IMG/VR virus record: IMGVR_UViG_3300007276_000140
Span: 1 to 35,323 of that record
DNA length: 35,323 nucleotides
Origin: a virus
Direction: 5' to 3' (one strand)
This document shows positions 5,913 through 17,833 of the stretch, one piece after another (position 1 is the stretch's first letter; every line of letters begins with the position of its first letter). Under the pieces are notes generated by a model. The model was not told where the DNA came from and searched no databases. It worked only from the letters and a program-made list of their open reading frames with translations. Position numbers and translations under genes: made by a program.

Positions 5913-7792
5913 ACAAGGATGACAAATTAAACGAAGACGCAATTGGTAATACCAAGTTCGGTGCGGGTGGAGGAGACGGTCGAATTGGCCCCTACTTTTA
6001 CCCATCGGGACGGTTAGGCCAATTCCTCGCTAGGTTCTTTGCTACAAAGGCTGCTCCCTACATCGCCAGACAAGGTGACGATGGGTCCACTCCTCAAGCT
6101 AATCTCGCAGGGGATACTGTTCAGAGCGCAGATGTTGTTAAACCTGGAGAAACCCCAGCAATGGGGAGTCTCAACAGGACTGCTCTTCAGCTTCCTGAAC
6201 TGGAACGAACTCGGCGAGAGAGATACGCTCGATACGAAGAGATGGACGATTACCCAGAAATCGGTACCGCTTTTGATATTTATGCTGATGACGCTACTCA
6301 GAAAAACCTTAGAAATAAAAGGTGGACAGTGCTTAGTGACAGTCAGATGGTAGTAGACGAAGTAAACCGTATGTTTACTAAAATTCACTTAGAGAGAGAC
6401 TACTGGGATATTATTCGAAACATGGTTAAGTATGGTGATTGCTTTATGGAGACAATCATTGATATTAATAACCCTAAGAAGGGCCTTCAAAGAATGAAGG
6501 TTCTTAATCCTAATTTTATTATTAGAGTAGAAAATGAATATGGATATCTCACTGACTTCCTACAAGAGATTCCTGACTCTAATGATTGGGCTGCATATGG
6601 AAGTGTTGCTGACAACATGGCGGGTGCTAAATTCCTTACATTAGATAGAAACCAGATTGTCCACTTCCGTCTTCGTACTTCAGATCCAGCATTTTATCCC
6701 TATGGGAAATCTATCGCTGCTTTAGCCATTAGAGTGTTCCGTTCATTGAAGTTAATGGAAGATGCGATGCTTATCTACCGTTTATCCAGAGCACCCGAAA
6801 GAAGGATTTTCTATATTGATGTAGCCAACATGCCAGCCACCAAGGCTGAGATGTTTATTGAAAAGGTTAAAGAAAAATTCAAGAAGGAAAAATACTACGA
6901 TAACAATACAGGCACTATTGATGCACGCTACAATCCGTTAAGTGCGGACGAAGATTTCTATGTGCCTACACGAGGTAGCCAAGGAACTAAGATTGATACG
7001 CTACCAGGAGCGCAGAACTTAGGAGAGGTTGACGATGTTCGCTACTTCCGAGACAAGCTTCTTGCAGCACTTAAGATTCCTAAAGACTACATTGTTGAAA
7101 AAGATAAGTCTCCTGAGCGAAAGGCTAACCTGTCACAGCTTGATGCTAAGTTTGCTAGGGTTATCGGTAGAGTTCAACAGCAGGCTGAAATTGGACTAGA
7201 ACAAATTGCTAAAAGACATTTAGCTTTAGTGGGCTTTCCAGCTAATCTTATTAAAGATGTTAAAATTCAACTTCCAGATTCTAGTGACGTATTCACTAAG
7301 CGAAAAATGGAGATTGACGAACAAAAAGCCCGAGTTGTCCAAGCCGTTTTGGGGCTTGATCTATTTCCTAAAGAAACTATCTACAAAGAATTCTACGATA
7401 TGACTGACCAAGAGATTCAGCATACCATGGACCTTAAGAAGCAAGAGAAAGCAGATGCCGCCGCAGAGGAACAGGCTGCGGCTGAAGCCTCAGCAGGAAT
7501 GGAACAAGAAGGAAAAGACAAAGATATGGATAGGGAGCAATCGGCTAAGGATGCGGATGCCGCTAGAGATGAGGGCGGTAAGCAGGCCGATGCTGAGAGA
7601 GGGATGGAAGCCGAGAAGAATAAGGCTTCCCTTAATAAGGAGTCTATAAACTCTGCTAACTTGTCCACTTTAGTAAAACTAAAACAAAAAATTCTAGAAG
7701 AATCGGGGCCTAATAGCAAAAGATTAAAATCTATTGAACGGTTAATCTCTAGAAATGTAAAGATTACCAAAAATAATACAGAAAGATCTTAA
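5897..7792 (+). CDS. Portal vertex protein (T4 gp20-like)
   Basis: The product has 631 residues. It forms the dodecameric ring at the head vertex through which DNA is packaged and to which the neck attaches. The recognisable part is E-I-G-T-A-F-D-I-Y-A-D-D near residue 120, followed by Y-G-D-C-F near 180 and the long helical stem region with R-A-P-E-R-R near 300, all typical of T4-type portals. The last third (about 510-590) is an Ala/Glu/Lys-rich, probably coiled or disordered tail that T4 gp20 lacks in this form. The start lies inside terL behind GAGGAAG, giving translational coupling between motor and portal. Confidence 0.93.
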   Translation: MADELDKDDKLNEDAIGNTKFGAGGGDGRIGPYFYPSGRLGQFLARFFATKAAPYIARQGDDGSTPQANLAGDTVQSADVVKPGETPAMGSLNRTALQLPELERTRRERYARYEEMDDYPEIGTAFDIYADDATQKNLRNKRWTVLSDSQMVVDEVNRMFTKIHLERDYWDIIRNMVKYGDCFMETIIDINNPKKGLQRMKVLNPNFIIRVENEYGYLTDFLQEIPDSNDWAAYGSVADNMAGAKFLTLDRNQIVHFRLRTSDPAFYPYGKSIAALAIRVFRSLKLMEDAMLIYRLSRAPERRIFYIDVANMPATKAEMFIEKVKEKFKKEKYYDNNTGTIDARYNPLSADEDFYVPTRGSQGTKIDTLPGAQNLGEVDDVRYFRDKLLAALKIPKDYIVEKDKSPERKANLSQLDAKFARVIGRVQQQAEIGLEQIAKRHLALVGFPANLIKDVKIQLPDSSDVFTKRKMEIDEQKARVVQAVLGLDLFPKETIYKEFYDMTDQEIQHTMDLKKQEKADAAAEEQAAAEASAGMEQEGKDKDMDREQSAKDADAARDEGGKQADAERGMEAEKNKASLNKESINSANLSTLVKLKQKILEESGPNSKRLKSIERLISRNVKITKNNTERS

Positions 7793-7836
7793 CTATATAA
7801 CCATAGTCTATAATAACATAAACCAAGGAGTTAGAT
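7793..7836 (+). promoter_or_regulatory. Promoter-like region and strong ribosome binding site
   Basis: The 44-base gap holds CTATATAA (7793-7800) and TATAAT (7810-7815), followed by AAGGAG seven bases before the ATG at 7837. The TATAAT would start a transcript roughly 15 bases before the ATG, leaving the ribosome binding site intact. This is the cleanest candidate for a TATA-only late promoter in the window. Confidence 0.45.
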
Positions 7837-12316
<4,480 letters not shown>

Positions 12317-12317
<1 letters not shown>

Positions 12318-12562
12318 TGACTTCACAAGAAAAAAAAATAATGATCTCAAAAGAAACTTTAATGCCCTTAGGCATGGTAGTAGCCCTTTGTAGTGGTGTA
12401 GTATGGATTAGTTCCCAACTTACTAATATTAATTATAAACTTGACGCTTTAGAAAATAAGCTCGAAAATAACTGGACTACGAGAGATATGGAAAATTGGG
12501 GCCTAAGACTAAAGTTACAGAACCCCACAGTTTCTGTTCCTGACACTAAACTTAAGAACTAA
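12317..12562 (+). CDS. Small one-helix membrane protein with coiled coil
   Basis: The product has 81 residues. One hydrophobic helix (about 14-33) is followed by a short coiled coil (about 37-52) and a W-T-T-R-D-M-E-N-W-G-L-R-L-K-L-Q-N-P segment. Small phage proteins of this design occur beside virion genes. I cannot name a function. It may be a virion membrane-contact, spanin-like or holin-like protein. Its ATG overlaps the stop of the collagen-like gene (TAATG), so it is coupled to that gene. Its stop overlaps the stop of the opposite-strand gene at 12559 by four bases. Confidence 0.75.
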
Positions 12563-12786
12563 TCAAGGAGATGCCCCGTCTTTAGGAGACGGATAACTCT
12601 TTGTGTGTAGGTTCTCCTTAGATTATTTAAGGAGTTAGACATATTCTCTAGCTTAGTAATACCCTCTACGCTAACATCATCACTTGCTAGAAAATTTCCC
12701 AGTTCTGCGTGAAGCCAGTTGAGATCTGATATTTCGGATGTGTTTAGCTTACTTCGTATTTCATTAAGTTCGTTAGGGTTTTTCAT
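12559..12786 (-). CDS. Small unknown protein coupled to the helicase
   Basis: The product has 75 residues, is mostly helical by composition, and has no motif I recognise. The start overlaps the helicase stop as ATGA, so it is the second gene of a two-gene leftward unit and is likely made in step with the helicase. In T4 a small gene (uvsW.1) also lies next to uvsW, but I see no sequence basis to equate them. A 6-base-pair perfect stem (CCGTCT/AGACGG, 12576-12592) sits in its last codons, at the convergent end with the rightward gene. Confidence 0.7.
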   Translation of the reverse strand: MKNPNELNEIRSKLNTSEISDLNWLHAELGNFLASDDVSVEGITKLENMSNSLNNLRRTYTQRVIRLLKTGHLLD

Positions 12787-14156
12787 AATATTCTCACCTC
12801 GTGTCCTTCGTTAGTATAATGTTTTTTTCTTGCAAGAGAGTGCTCTTTTAAGTATTTTTCTTTATCTAGGAAATCATAAACAAAAACTTTATCTTTTGAT
12901 TTATGACGGCGTAAAGCCCTTCCTAAAGCTTGGAGAGTAGCAATCTCAGACTTCATACCCCTTGCATTAATGAAATGGGTGATTTCTTCAATGTTAACTC
13001 CTGTTTGCAGGATTTTAGTGCCAATAAGCACACTAGAAGTTTTATGTCTTCGGAATTTGGATATAGCGTTATACCGCTCTCCGATGGAATCACTCCCTTG
13101 CAGGAACTCACAATTTCCTCCAAACAGCTTTTCCAGGGTTCTTCCGTGATCAAGTGATTTGGTAAGAACAAGGATACGGCTTTTGGGGTTTCTTTTTTTA
13201 ATGTCATTAACTATATCCTTAATAATATTGTTTCTATTCTCATTATAGACAATATACTCATCATATGCCTCCATATAGGTCATATCTTCATCTATACCAC
13301 TGGCTGTATACTCTCTGTTTATTAGCTGGATAACGGGCTTTGTCAGCTTTCCTGAGTCTACTAGGCCAGATGTATCTATAACGCTCCATACAGGGCCAAG
13401 AGACCCCTCTAGATTGAGTTTTGGAATAATATCGGATGGTGGGGTAGCTGTGAATCCGATGCGGTAGATAGCGTTAGGGAAGCTTCTGAGAGCAGCTAAC
13501 GTAGTTTTACCATTTGCAAACTCATGACACTCGTCTACCATCAATACTTCTGCTTCCTCTAAGTGTGTATCTAAAATTCTTTCTATACTTTGCACAGTGC
13601 AGAGCATAATATCACCCTGAATGAAGCCTTCTCCGTAACAAAGTCCGATATTGTCCATTCCGCACGTTTTAGTGAGAAATTCATAACTTTGAGTTAGTAG
13701 CTGTTTTGCATTAAAAAGCAGTACCATCTTCCTCCCAGCCAATGCTTTGACCAATCCTGCCATAATCAGTGTCTTCCCAGATCCCGTGGGGGACTTGATT
13801 ATACCCCTCATATTCTCTAATCCCCTTTCAATAAGCTCTTTTTGATAGTCATAATATTCAAAGTTATTAATAGTGTAGTTTTTATCGTAGTTAGGTTTAG
13901 TTTCTCCTCCCTCGTATACAATATCAGGAGAGCAGTCTATTTTTTTTAGGTCATCTAGTATCCTAGAAAGTAATCCAGTTCTAAAAGTACCATTTTTAGC
14001 TAGGAAGTGTACTTTTCCATCCCACTGTCTTTTCTTATAAGCAGGAGAATATTGATATCCAGGAGCTTTCTCCGAGTATAATCTATATAAAGCATCTAGA
14101 ATATCAGGATTATCCGTTTCTAATCTTGAATTTAGTGTATTTATGTGGATTTTCAT
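12783..14156 (-). CDS. uvsW: UvsW-like SF2 DNA helicase
   Basis: The product has 457 residues from the chosen ATG at 14154-14156. In T4, UvsW unwinds branched DNA and R-loops and helps the switch to recombination-dependent replication. Visible SF2 motifs in order: a Q-like D-Y-Q-K-E region, Walker A S-P-T-G-S-G-K-T (about 119-126), D-E-C-H (about 207-210), G-F-T-A-T-P-P (about 235-241), T-G-V-N with the following linker, and motif VI Q-A-L-G-R-A-L-R-R (about 418-426). The N-terminal 90 residues, with W-D-G-K near 40, match the UvsW N-terminal DNA-binding domain. A longer start at 14246 would overlap the opposite gene's start by 45 bases and adds a non-matching hydrophobic leader, so I rejected it. 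A TATAAT lies six bases before the chosen ATG. Confidence 0.93.
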   Translation of the reverse strand: MKIHINTLNSRLETDNPDILDALYRLYSEKAPGYQYSPAYKKRQWDGKVHFLAKNGTFRTGLLSRILDDLKKIDCSPDIVYEGGETKPNYDKNYTINNFEYYDYQKELIERGLENMRGIIKSPTGSGKTLIMAGLVKALAGRKMVLLFNAKQLLTQSYEFLTKTCGMDNIGLCYGEGFIQGDIMLCTVQSIERILDTHLEEAEVLMVDECHEFANGKTTLAALRSFPNAIYRIGFTATPPSDIIPKLNLEGSLGPVWSVIDTSGLVDSGKLTKPVIQLINREYTASGIDEDMTYMEAYDEYIVYNENRNNIIKDIVNDIKKRNPKSRILVLTKSLDHGRTLEKLFGGNCEFLQGSDSIGERYNAISKFRRHKTSSVLIGTKILQTGVNIEEITHFINARGMKSEIATLQALGRALRRHKSKDKVFVYDFLDKEKYLKEHSLARKKHYTNEGHEVRIL

Positions 14157-14201
14157 TACACTATTATAGAATATATCTATTTGTAGATATAGGAGTATTT
14201 T
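14157..14201. promoter_or_regulatory. Divergent promoter region between helicase and gp26-like gene
   Basis: The 45-base gap has CTATTATAG (14160-14168, containing TATAAT on the minus strand) next to the helicase start. On the rightward side it has AATATATC and AGGAG, the latter seven bases before the ATG at 14202. The leftward TATAAT is so close to the helicase ATG that its transcript would be nearly leaderless. Confidence 0.4.
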
Positions 14202-14972
14202 ATGACAGAACAAGCCTCGCCAAAGCCCCAGGAACAGATTAATCAAATCTCAGAACAGCAAATTATTGACAATATCTTAAAAAATATGCCCAGTAATGAT
14301 GAGGTTGCTGTAGAATTGCCTTCTAAAAATAAATTTTATAATTTAGTAGACCCATCAAAGCCGATTTCTCTAAAGCCTATGACATTTGATGATGAAAGAG
14401 CAATGATGAGTAAGAAAAGTGGGGGATCTGACATTATCAATATCTTACTTTCTAGATGTATGACTAACCTGGATGTGGGGTCTCTTCTTCAGATGGACAA
14501 ATTGTACCTGATTATGAAGCTTAGAGAAATTTCTTATGGTGACGACTACAATGCTTCTATTACATGTGAAAATTGTAAAACAGAAAACAAAGTAAAGTTC
14601 CAATTGGGATCTTTGCCTGTTACTTACGTAGATGACGATTATACCAATCCTATTACTATTGAGCTTCCTATATTAAAAAAGGAAGTTAAGTTAACTTTAC
14701 CAAGAGTTAAGGATGAAAGTTACTTTAGCACTGGGGAGAAGGCTATTAGTAATCTTTGGAGATTTGTAGAATCCATCGGAGGATGTGAGGCTAAAACTGT
14801 CATCTCTAAAGTTATTCCGCAGCTACCTTTAAAGGACGCTCATGTTATTTTAGATGCTTTAGGAGGTGCTGACTACGGTATTAATACAAAAGTTAGATTT
14901 GACTGTAACTATTGTTCCCACAGCGAAGTAATGGAGTTACCTATAACTTCTGATTTTTTTACAGGGAAATAG
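14202..14972 (+). CDS. Baseplate hub / tail assembly chaperone protein (T4 gp26-like), zero-frame product
   Basis: The product has 256 residues and resembles the T4 gp26 family of baseplate hub assembly proteins, which in contractile tails and related injection systems lie near the tape-measure gene. After a polar N-terminus, P-S-K-N-K-F-Y near 40 and L-K-P-M-T-F-D-D-E near 57 are family-like. Two CxxC pairs (C122/C125 and C235/C238) probably bind one zinc. The frame ends soon after a run of seven T (14954-14960) at T-G-K-stop. A -1 slip there would extend the protein by 64 residues (see the next entry). The ribosome binding site AGGAG is good. Family call from pattern memory. Confidence 0.8.
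   Translation: MTEQASPKPQEQINQISEQQIIDNILKNMPSNDEVAVELPSKNKFYNLVDPSKPISLKPMTFDDERAMMSKKSGGSDIINILLSRCMTNLDVGSLLQMDKLYLIMKLREISYGDDYNASITCENCKTENKVKFQLGSLPVTYVDDDYTNPITIELPILKKEVKLTLPRVKDESYFSTGEKAISNLWRFVESIGGCEAKTVISKVIPQLPLKDAHVILDALGGADYGINTKVRFDCNYCSHSEVMELPITSDFFTGK
14954..14960 (+). promoter_or_regulatory. Slippery heptamer T TTT TTT for -1 ribosomal frameshift
   Basis: In the zero frame the codons are GAT TTT TTT ACA GGG AAA TAG. The heptamer T_TTT_TTT fits the X_XXY_YYZ rule for tandem -1 slippage, and the zero-frame stop comes four codons later. After the slip the frame reads TAC AGG GAA and stays open to 15154. No strong downstream hairpin is obvious by eye. Confidence 0.65.
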
Positions 14973-15154
14973 CGGGATCATTTAATTTAAAAGAACTGCT
15001 ATATGAAGCCTATATACTTGTAAAGCATTGCCGTTTTACCTATGGTGATGTTAAAGACATGAGCCGTTCTGAGCGAAACGTGTTTTTAGAGTTTTTAACC
15101 AAAGAATTGGAAGACGAAAGAAATGCAAGTAAACAACACAGTAGTCGTAGATAG
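14960..15154 (+). CDS. -1 frame extension of the gp26-like protein (64 codons)
   Basis: The -1 frame after the slippery site encodes Y-R-E-I-A-G-S-F-N-L-K-E-L-L-Y-E-A-Y near its start, then H-C-R-F-T-Y-G-D-V-K-D-M and E-R-N-V-F-L-E-F-L. This looks like a real domain: it resembles the small proteins of contractile-tail clusters with an (E)-x-x-Y...H-x-x-(F/W)...E/D-(I/V)-x-x-(M/L)...R pattern (T4 gp51-like, or DUF6760-like in injection systems). The frame has no ATG, GTG or TTG early enough to encode it alone. The first ATG (15059) keeps only 31 codons. A fusion of about 317 residues by -1 frameshift is therefore the best reading. It overlaps the next gene start by 32 bases. Confidence 0.7.
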   Translation, partial: YREIAGSFNLKELLYEAYILVKHCRFTYGDVKDMSRSERNVFLEFLTKELEDERNASKQHSSRR

Positions 15155-16082
15155 AGGTAATCGTCCTAACATGACCCAAAGGGTGGGTCTTAGAACCTAC
15201 TTTATTAATGATGGAGCCTACATTGATCCCTACGAAATCAGTGGAGTGTCTGTTTTTGCTAAAAGTGCTACTTTAAGTCCAAACTCGGTTCTTGGAGCTA
15301 ATAACAACATCACAGCAGTTCCCTTAATGCAGTTTGGTGCATCGGGAGCAACACGACCAGTGGGTGCTGAGAATTCGAATAAGTTTGATGTAACTAATTA
15401 CAACCCTGCACTAACAGCTAGCGGTATTTATAGAATCAAACAAGGTGAGTATGTTGTAGTTTTCGATCAGACGCTCGCTTTATCAGGATTCGACAGCGTG
15501 AACAATGTCCAGGTTGCGGCAGCGGAGGCAAGCACTGTAGGAGATTACGTGGATATGTGGACAGTGAAGCTGGCTGAGGCTTCAGACTACCAAGTATTTA
15601 CCAACAACTTCACGTTAAATGAAGATACCTTCTTTACCTTTGTAGAACCTCTTCTTCTAACCACCAGTAACAAGCTTTTAAATAAGCATGTTAGATTGGG
15701 AGAAAAAGTAGACCTGAAGATAACCACGGAAACAACCGTTCAGAATCAGGATATTTTACACTCTGTTCAAAATATCTTTAAGGAGTCGGTAATTACTGAC
15801 GCTACCCTGGAAATCCGTAGAGTGAATCAAGATTTACATTTTGATGGACCATTTACGGTGTCATCCTTTTCAGATACAGCGGCAACTCCGACGAGCAATC
15901 CAGTGACTATTACTCAGGATAATACCCTTATCCTTAACTGGGATACTACGACAATCAAAGACTTAGTATCTTTCCAAAATGGAACATTCGGAAGTTTAAC
16001 AGGAACTTATAGTGTACAAGCGAAATATACCTTGCTAAATGAACTAATCATAAGTCCACTGTTTTATCTCACAGTGTCGTAA
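15123..16082 (+). CDS. Unknown virion structural protein
   Basis: The product has 319 residues, rich in Thr, Val, Asn and Ser with alternating hydrophobic residues, as in beta-structured virion proteins. No catalytic motif, signal peptide or membrane helix. The N-terminus carries R-T-Y-F-I-N-D-G-A-Y-I-D-P-Y-E-I, which I remember only from unnamed phage structural proteins. It lies between the gp26-like gene and the tape measure gene, so a tail or neck role is likely. The start overlaps the frameshift extension, and the only purine-rich sequence near the ATG (GACGAAAG) is weak, so it may depend on translation of the upstream frames. Its stop codon lies within the perfect 16S-complementary sequence at 16080. 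Confidence 0.75.
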   Translation: MQVNNTVVVDRGNRPNMTQRVGLRTYFINDGAYIDPYEISGVSVFAKSATLSPNSVLGANNNITAVPLMQFGASGATRPVGAENSNKFDVTNYNPALTASGIYRIKQGEYVVVFDQTLALSGFDSVNNVQVAAAEASTVGDYVDMWTVKLAEASDYQVFTNNFTLNEDTFFTFVEPLLLTTSNKLLNKHVRLGEKVDLKITTETTVQNQDILHSVQNIFKESVITDATLEIRRVNQDLHFDGPFTVSSFSDTAATPTSNPVTITQDNTLILNWDTTTIKDLVSFQNGTFGSLTGTYSVQAKYTLLNELIISPLFYLTVS

Positions 16083-17055
16083 GGAGGTGATTTATGAGAT
16101 AGTCGTAATCGTACTTTATTGTACGAAGCTCGACGAACCCCTGTAAGTCGATGCCCTTCATTAGAGCATCATTCCAATCTTTAACTTCCGAAGGAGGATG
16201 GCAGATGTAAAGGTCTGCCATTCTTTTTATGCGTCTAAGGTAATCAAACTTTCCTACGCCACGTCTTCCCGCATCATCGTTATCATACCCTATGATAATT
16301 CTGCCAGTAAAGTCTTTCAACGCCTCTACCTGATACTGTGATACGGAACATCCCATTGTACAAGTAGCGTTAACACCTGTTATCTGGAGTGAGATCGCGT
16401 CCAACGGCCCCTCACAGACAACCACATAATCTTCACCCATGTTGAAAGGATAAAGTATATGAGAAGATTTAGGCCACCCCTCAGAAGGGTTTAAGTATTT
16501 AGGAGTCTGATCCCCTAAGGTGCGTGCTTGAAAATAAAAAAGTTCACCATCCTCCTCAAAAGGGACAATCAATCTGCCAGCGTATGGTCCTTTGGTGGAT
16601 ACGTAGTACTTGGAGTCTTCGGTTTCTAGATTAAATAGCTTACGCTCATAAAGGAATGTCCAAGCTTTAAGAACCAGACTGTTATTAGAAGTATAATCCT
16701 CAACGGTTACGGGAAGAAGGTGGAGGTCCTCAGCTTCCGCCTGCGGGATTATAGTAGAAGGTTCTAAGTTTTTAGCGAAACTTCCATCAAGCTCTTTAAA
16801 GAGTATTTCAGACTCGGCTTGGTTATAAGTTATGCCTTCTAAATATGCGTAGATCTGTAGGAAGTTCCCTTTGTTACCCGACTTAAAACACTGCCATAGA
16901 CCCGTATCTAAATTGATGCTCATATGACGCTTGAAGTCATTAGGCACAAAAATAGAAGGTACAATTAATTCTCGCTCTCCAGAGGAATATCGAGAATCAT
17001 CCTTAAACTTCTCTGTCAGGTAGTCTCTAATAACTTGAGGTGCTATAATGTTCAT
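16069..17055 (-). CDS. DNA primase with TOPRIM domain (gp61-like)
   Basis: The product has 328 residues from the ATG at 17053-17055. It makes RNA primers for lagging-strand synthesis, normally with a replicative helicase that is not in this window. The TOPRIM core is clear: V-V-V-C-E-G-P-L-D-A (the catalytic Glu) near 203 and G-Y-D-N-D-D-A-G-R (the D-x-D pair) near 251, then K-D-W-N-D-A-L. The N-terminal region (L-W-Q-C-F-K-S-G-N-K-G-N-F) lines up with the CHC2 zinc domain of primases but has lost the zinc ligands. A TTG start at 17091 is possible but would overlap the opposite gene further. The chosen ATG shares the 8-base sequence ATGTTCAT with the opposite start. Confidence 0.88.
   Translation of the reverse strand: MNIIAPQVIRDYLTEKFKDDSRYSSGERELIVPSIFVPNDFKRHMSINLDTGLWQCFKSGNKGNFLQIYAYLEGITYNQAESEILFKELDGSFAKNLEPSTIIPQAEAEDLHLLPVTVEDYTSNNSLVLKAWTFLYERKLFNLETEDSKYYVSTKGPYAGRLIVPFEEDGELFYFQARTLGDQTPKYLNPSEGWPKSSHILYPFNMGEDYVVVCEGPLDAISLQITGVNATCTMGCSVSQYQVEALKDFTGRIIIGYDNDDAGRRGVGKFDYLRRIKRMADLYICHPPSEVKDWNDALMKGIDLQGFVELRTIKYDYDYLINHLLTTL
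16080..16102 (+). promoter_or_regulatory. Perfect Shine-Dalgarno sequence followed by a two-codon ORF
   Basis: TAAGGAGGTGAT (16080-16091) is a 12-base perfect complement of the usual 16S rRNA 3' end. Three bases later comes ATG AGA TAG (16094-16102). The stop of the structural gene at 15123-16082 forms its first three bases. Such a strong site normally drives a major gene, but no gene follows on this strand for almost 950 bases. It lies in the 3' end of the leftward primase gene, where it encodes I-N-H-L-L-T-T. The function is unknown. Confidence 0.5.
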
Positions 17056-17833
17056 AAATACTATTTCAGAATCTAAATCTAAGACATTCAAGGAATGTCA
17101 ACTTAAATACCGTTATCGGTATGTTGATCGTATCAAAGAGGAGAGGACAAATACTGACCCTCTTCACTTCGGGTCATACATCCACAAAATCTTCGAGGAT
17201 GGCTTCCAAGCTAACACGCTCGATCAACTTACTGTTATAGCTGAGAATGTCAAAAAAGACTACACATTCTCAGAAACCTACAATCCTAAGATTAAAGTAT
17301 GTTTGGAGAACTTTTTAAGATTCAACGCTACACTGGCTGAGACAGTCTCAACTGAAATGGTTTACGAGATTATTTATGATAAGGAAAAAGATCTAAAACT
17401 AAATGGGATCATTGACCGAGTTATCAAAGGAAAGGACGGAGGGTATCTTATTATCGATTATAAAACATCCAAGCGCGAAAGCACTGAGCTAGACATGTAT
17501 CAAGATAGACAGATGATGGGATATGCCTACGCCATCCATAAGAAGCTGGGAGTGTCCCTAGCTAACATATCTGTTGCCCACTACTACCCGCTGACAAATA
17601 ACTTTGTAGCTTGTAAGTATTCCCCGAATCAGATCAAACAGTATCTAAAGGAGAAGGTTGATCAAATGTGGAAGATACGTAAGATGAAGAAGCCCGACTT
17701 CAAGGCCATGCAAAACCAGTTCTGTAATTGGTGTGGCTACAAGAACCTGTGTCCTGAGTTTAATTCTGGGCTGGTGTGCGAGCAAAGGCTCCAAGCACTA
17801 AAGGATGCCAAGAAGACTAAAAAGAAAAACTAA
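17048..17833 (+). CDS. PD-(D/E)XK nuclease of the RecB/Cas4 type with Fe-S cluster
   Basis: The product has 261 residues. It carries the PDDEXK nuclease core: H40-F-G-x-x-x-H46 helix, G-I-I-D123-R, and D137-Y-K139-T-S. Cysteines C17, C226, C229 and C235 follow the one-plus-three spacing that binds a 4Fe-4S cluster in Cas4, AddB and related exonucleases. Such enzymes resect DNA ends. In a T4-type phage it could act in recombination-dependent replication or host DNA breakdown. There are no Cas1/Cas2 genes or CRISPR repeats here, so it is not a CRISPR component. The ribosome binding site GAGGTG lies seven bases before the ATG, which is head-to-head with the primase start. Confidence 0.9.
   Translation: MFINTISESKSKTFKECQLKYRYRYVDRIKEERTNTDPLHFGSYIHKIFEDGFQANTLDQLTVIAENVKKDYTFSETYNPKIKVCLENFLRFNATLAETVSTEMVYEIIYDKEKDLKLNGIIDRVIKGKDGGYLIIDYKTSKRESTELDMYQDRQMMGYAYAIHKKLGVSLANISVAHYYPLTNNFVACKYSPNQIKQYLKEKVDQMWKIRKMKKPDFKAMQNQFCNWCGYKNLCPEFNSGLVCEQRLQALKDAKKTKKKN

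Noticed and set aside
12576-12592. Perfect 6-base-pair stem near the convergent gene ends as a terminator
   Set aside because: It lies inside the coding end of the 75-residue gene and is followed by a T-run on neither strand.
14157-14246. Longer start for the UvsW-like helicase (30 more residues)
   Set aside because: The added residues are hydrophobic, do not resemble the family start, and overlap the beginning of the opposite gp26-like gene.
17056-17091. TTG start giving 12 extra residues for the primase
   Set aside because: No ribosome binding site precedes it and it would overlap the nuclease start region more deeply. Not excluded, but less likely.
17048-17833. Cas4-type nuclease as sign of a CRISPR system
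   Set aside because: There are no Cas1, Cas2 or repeat-spacer arrays in the window. Phages often carry RecB/Cas4-like nucleases for recombination.
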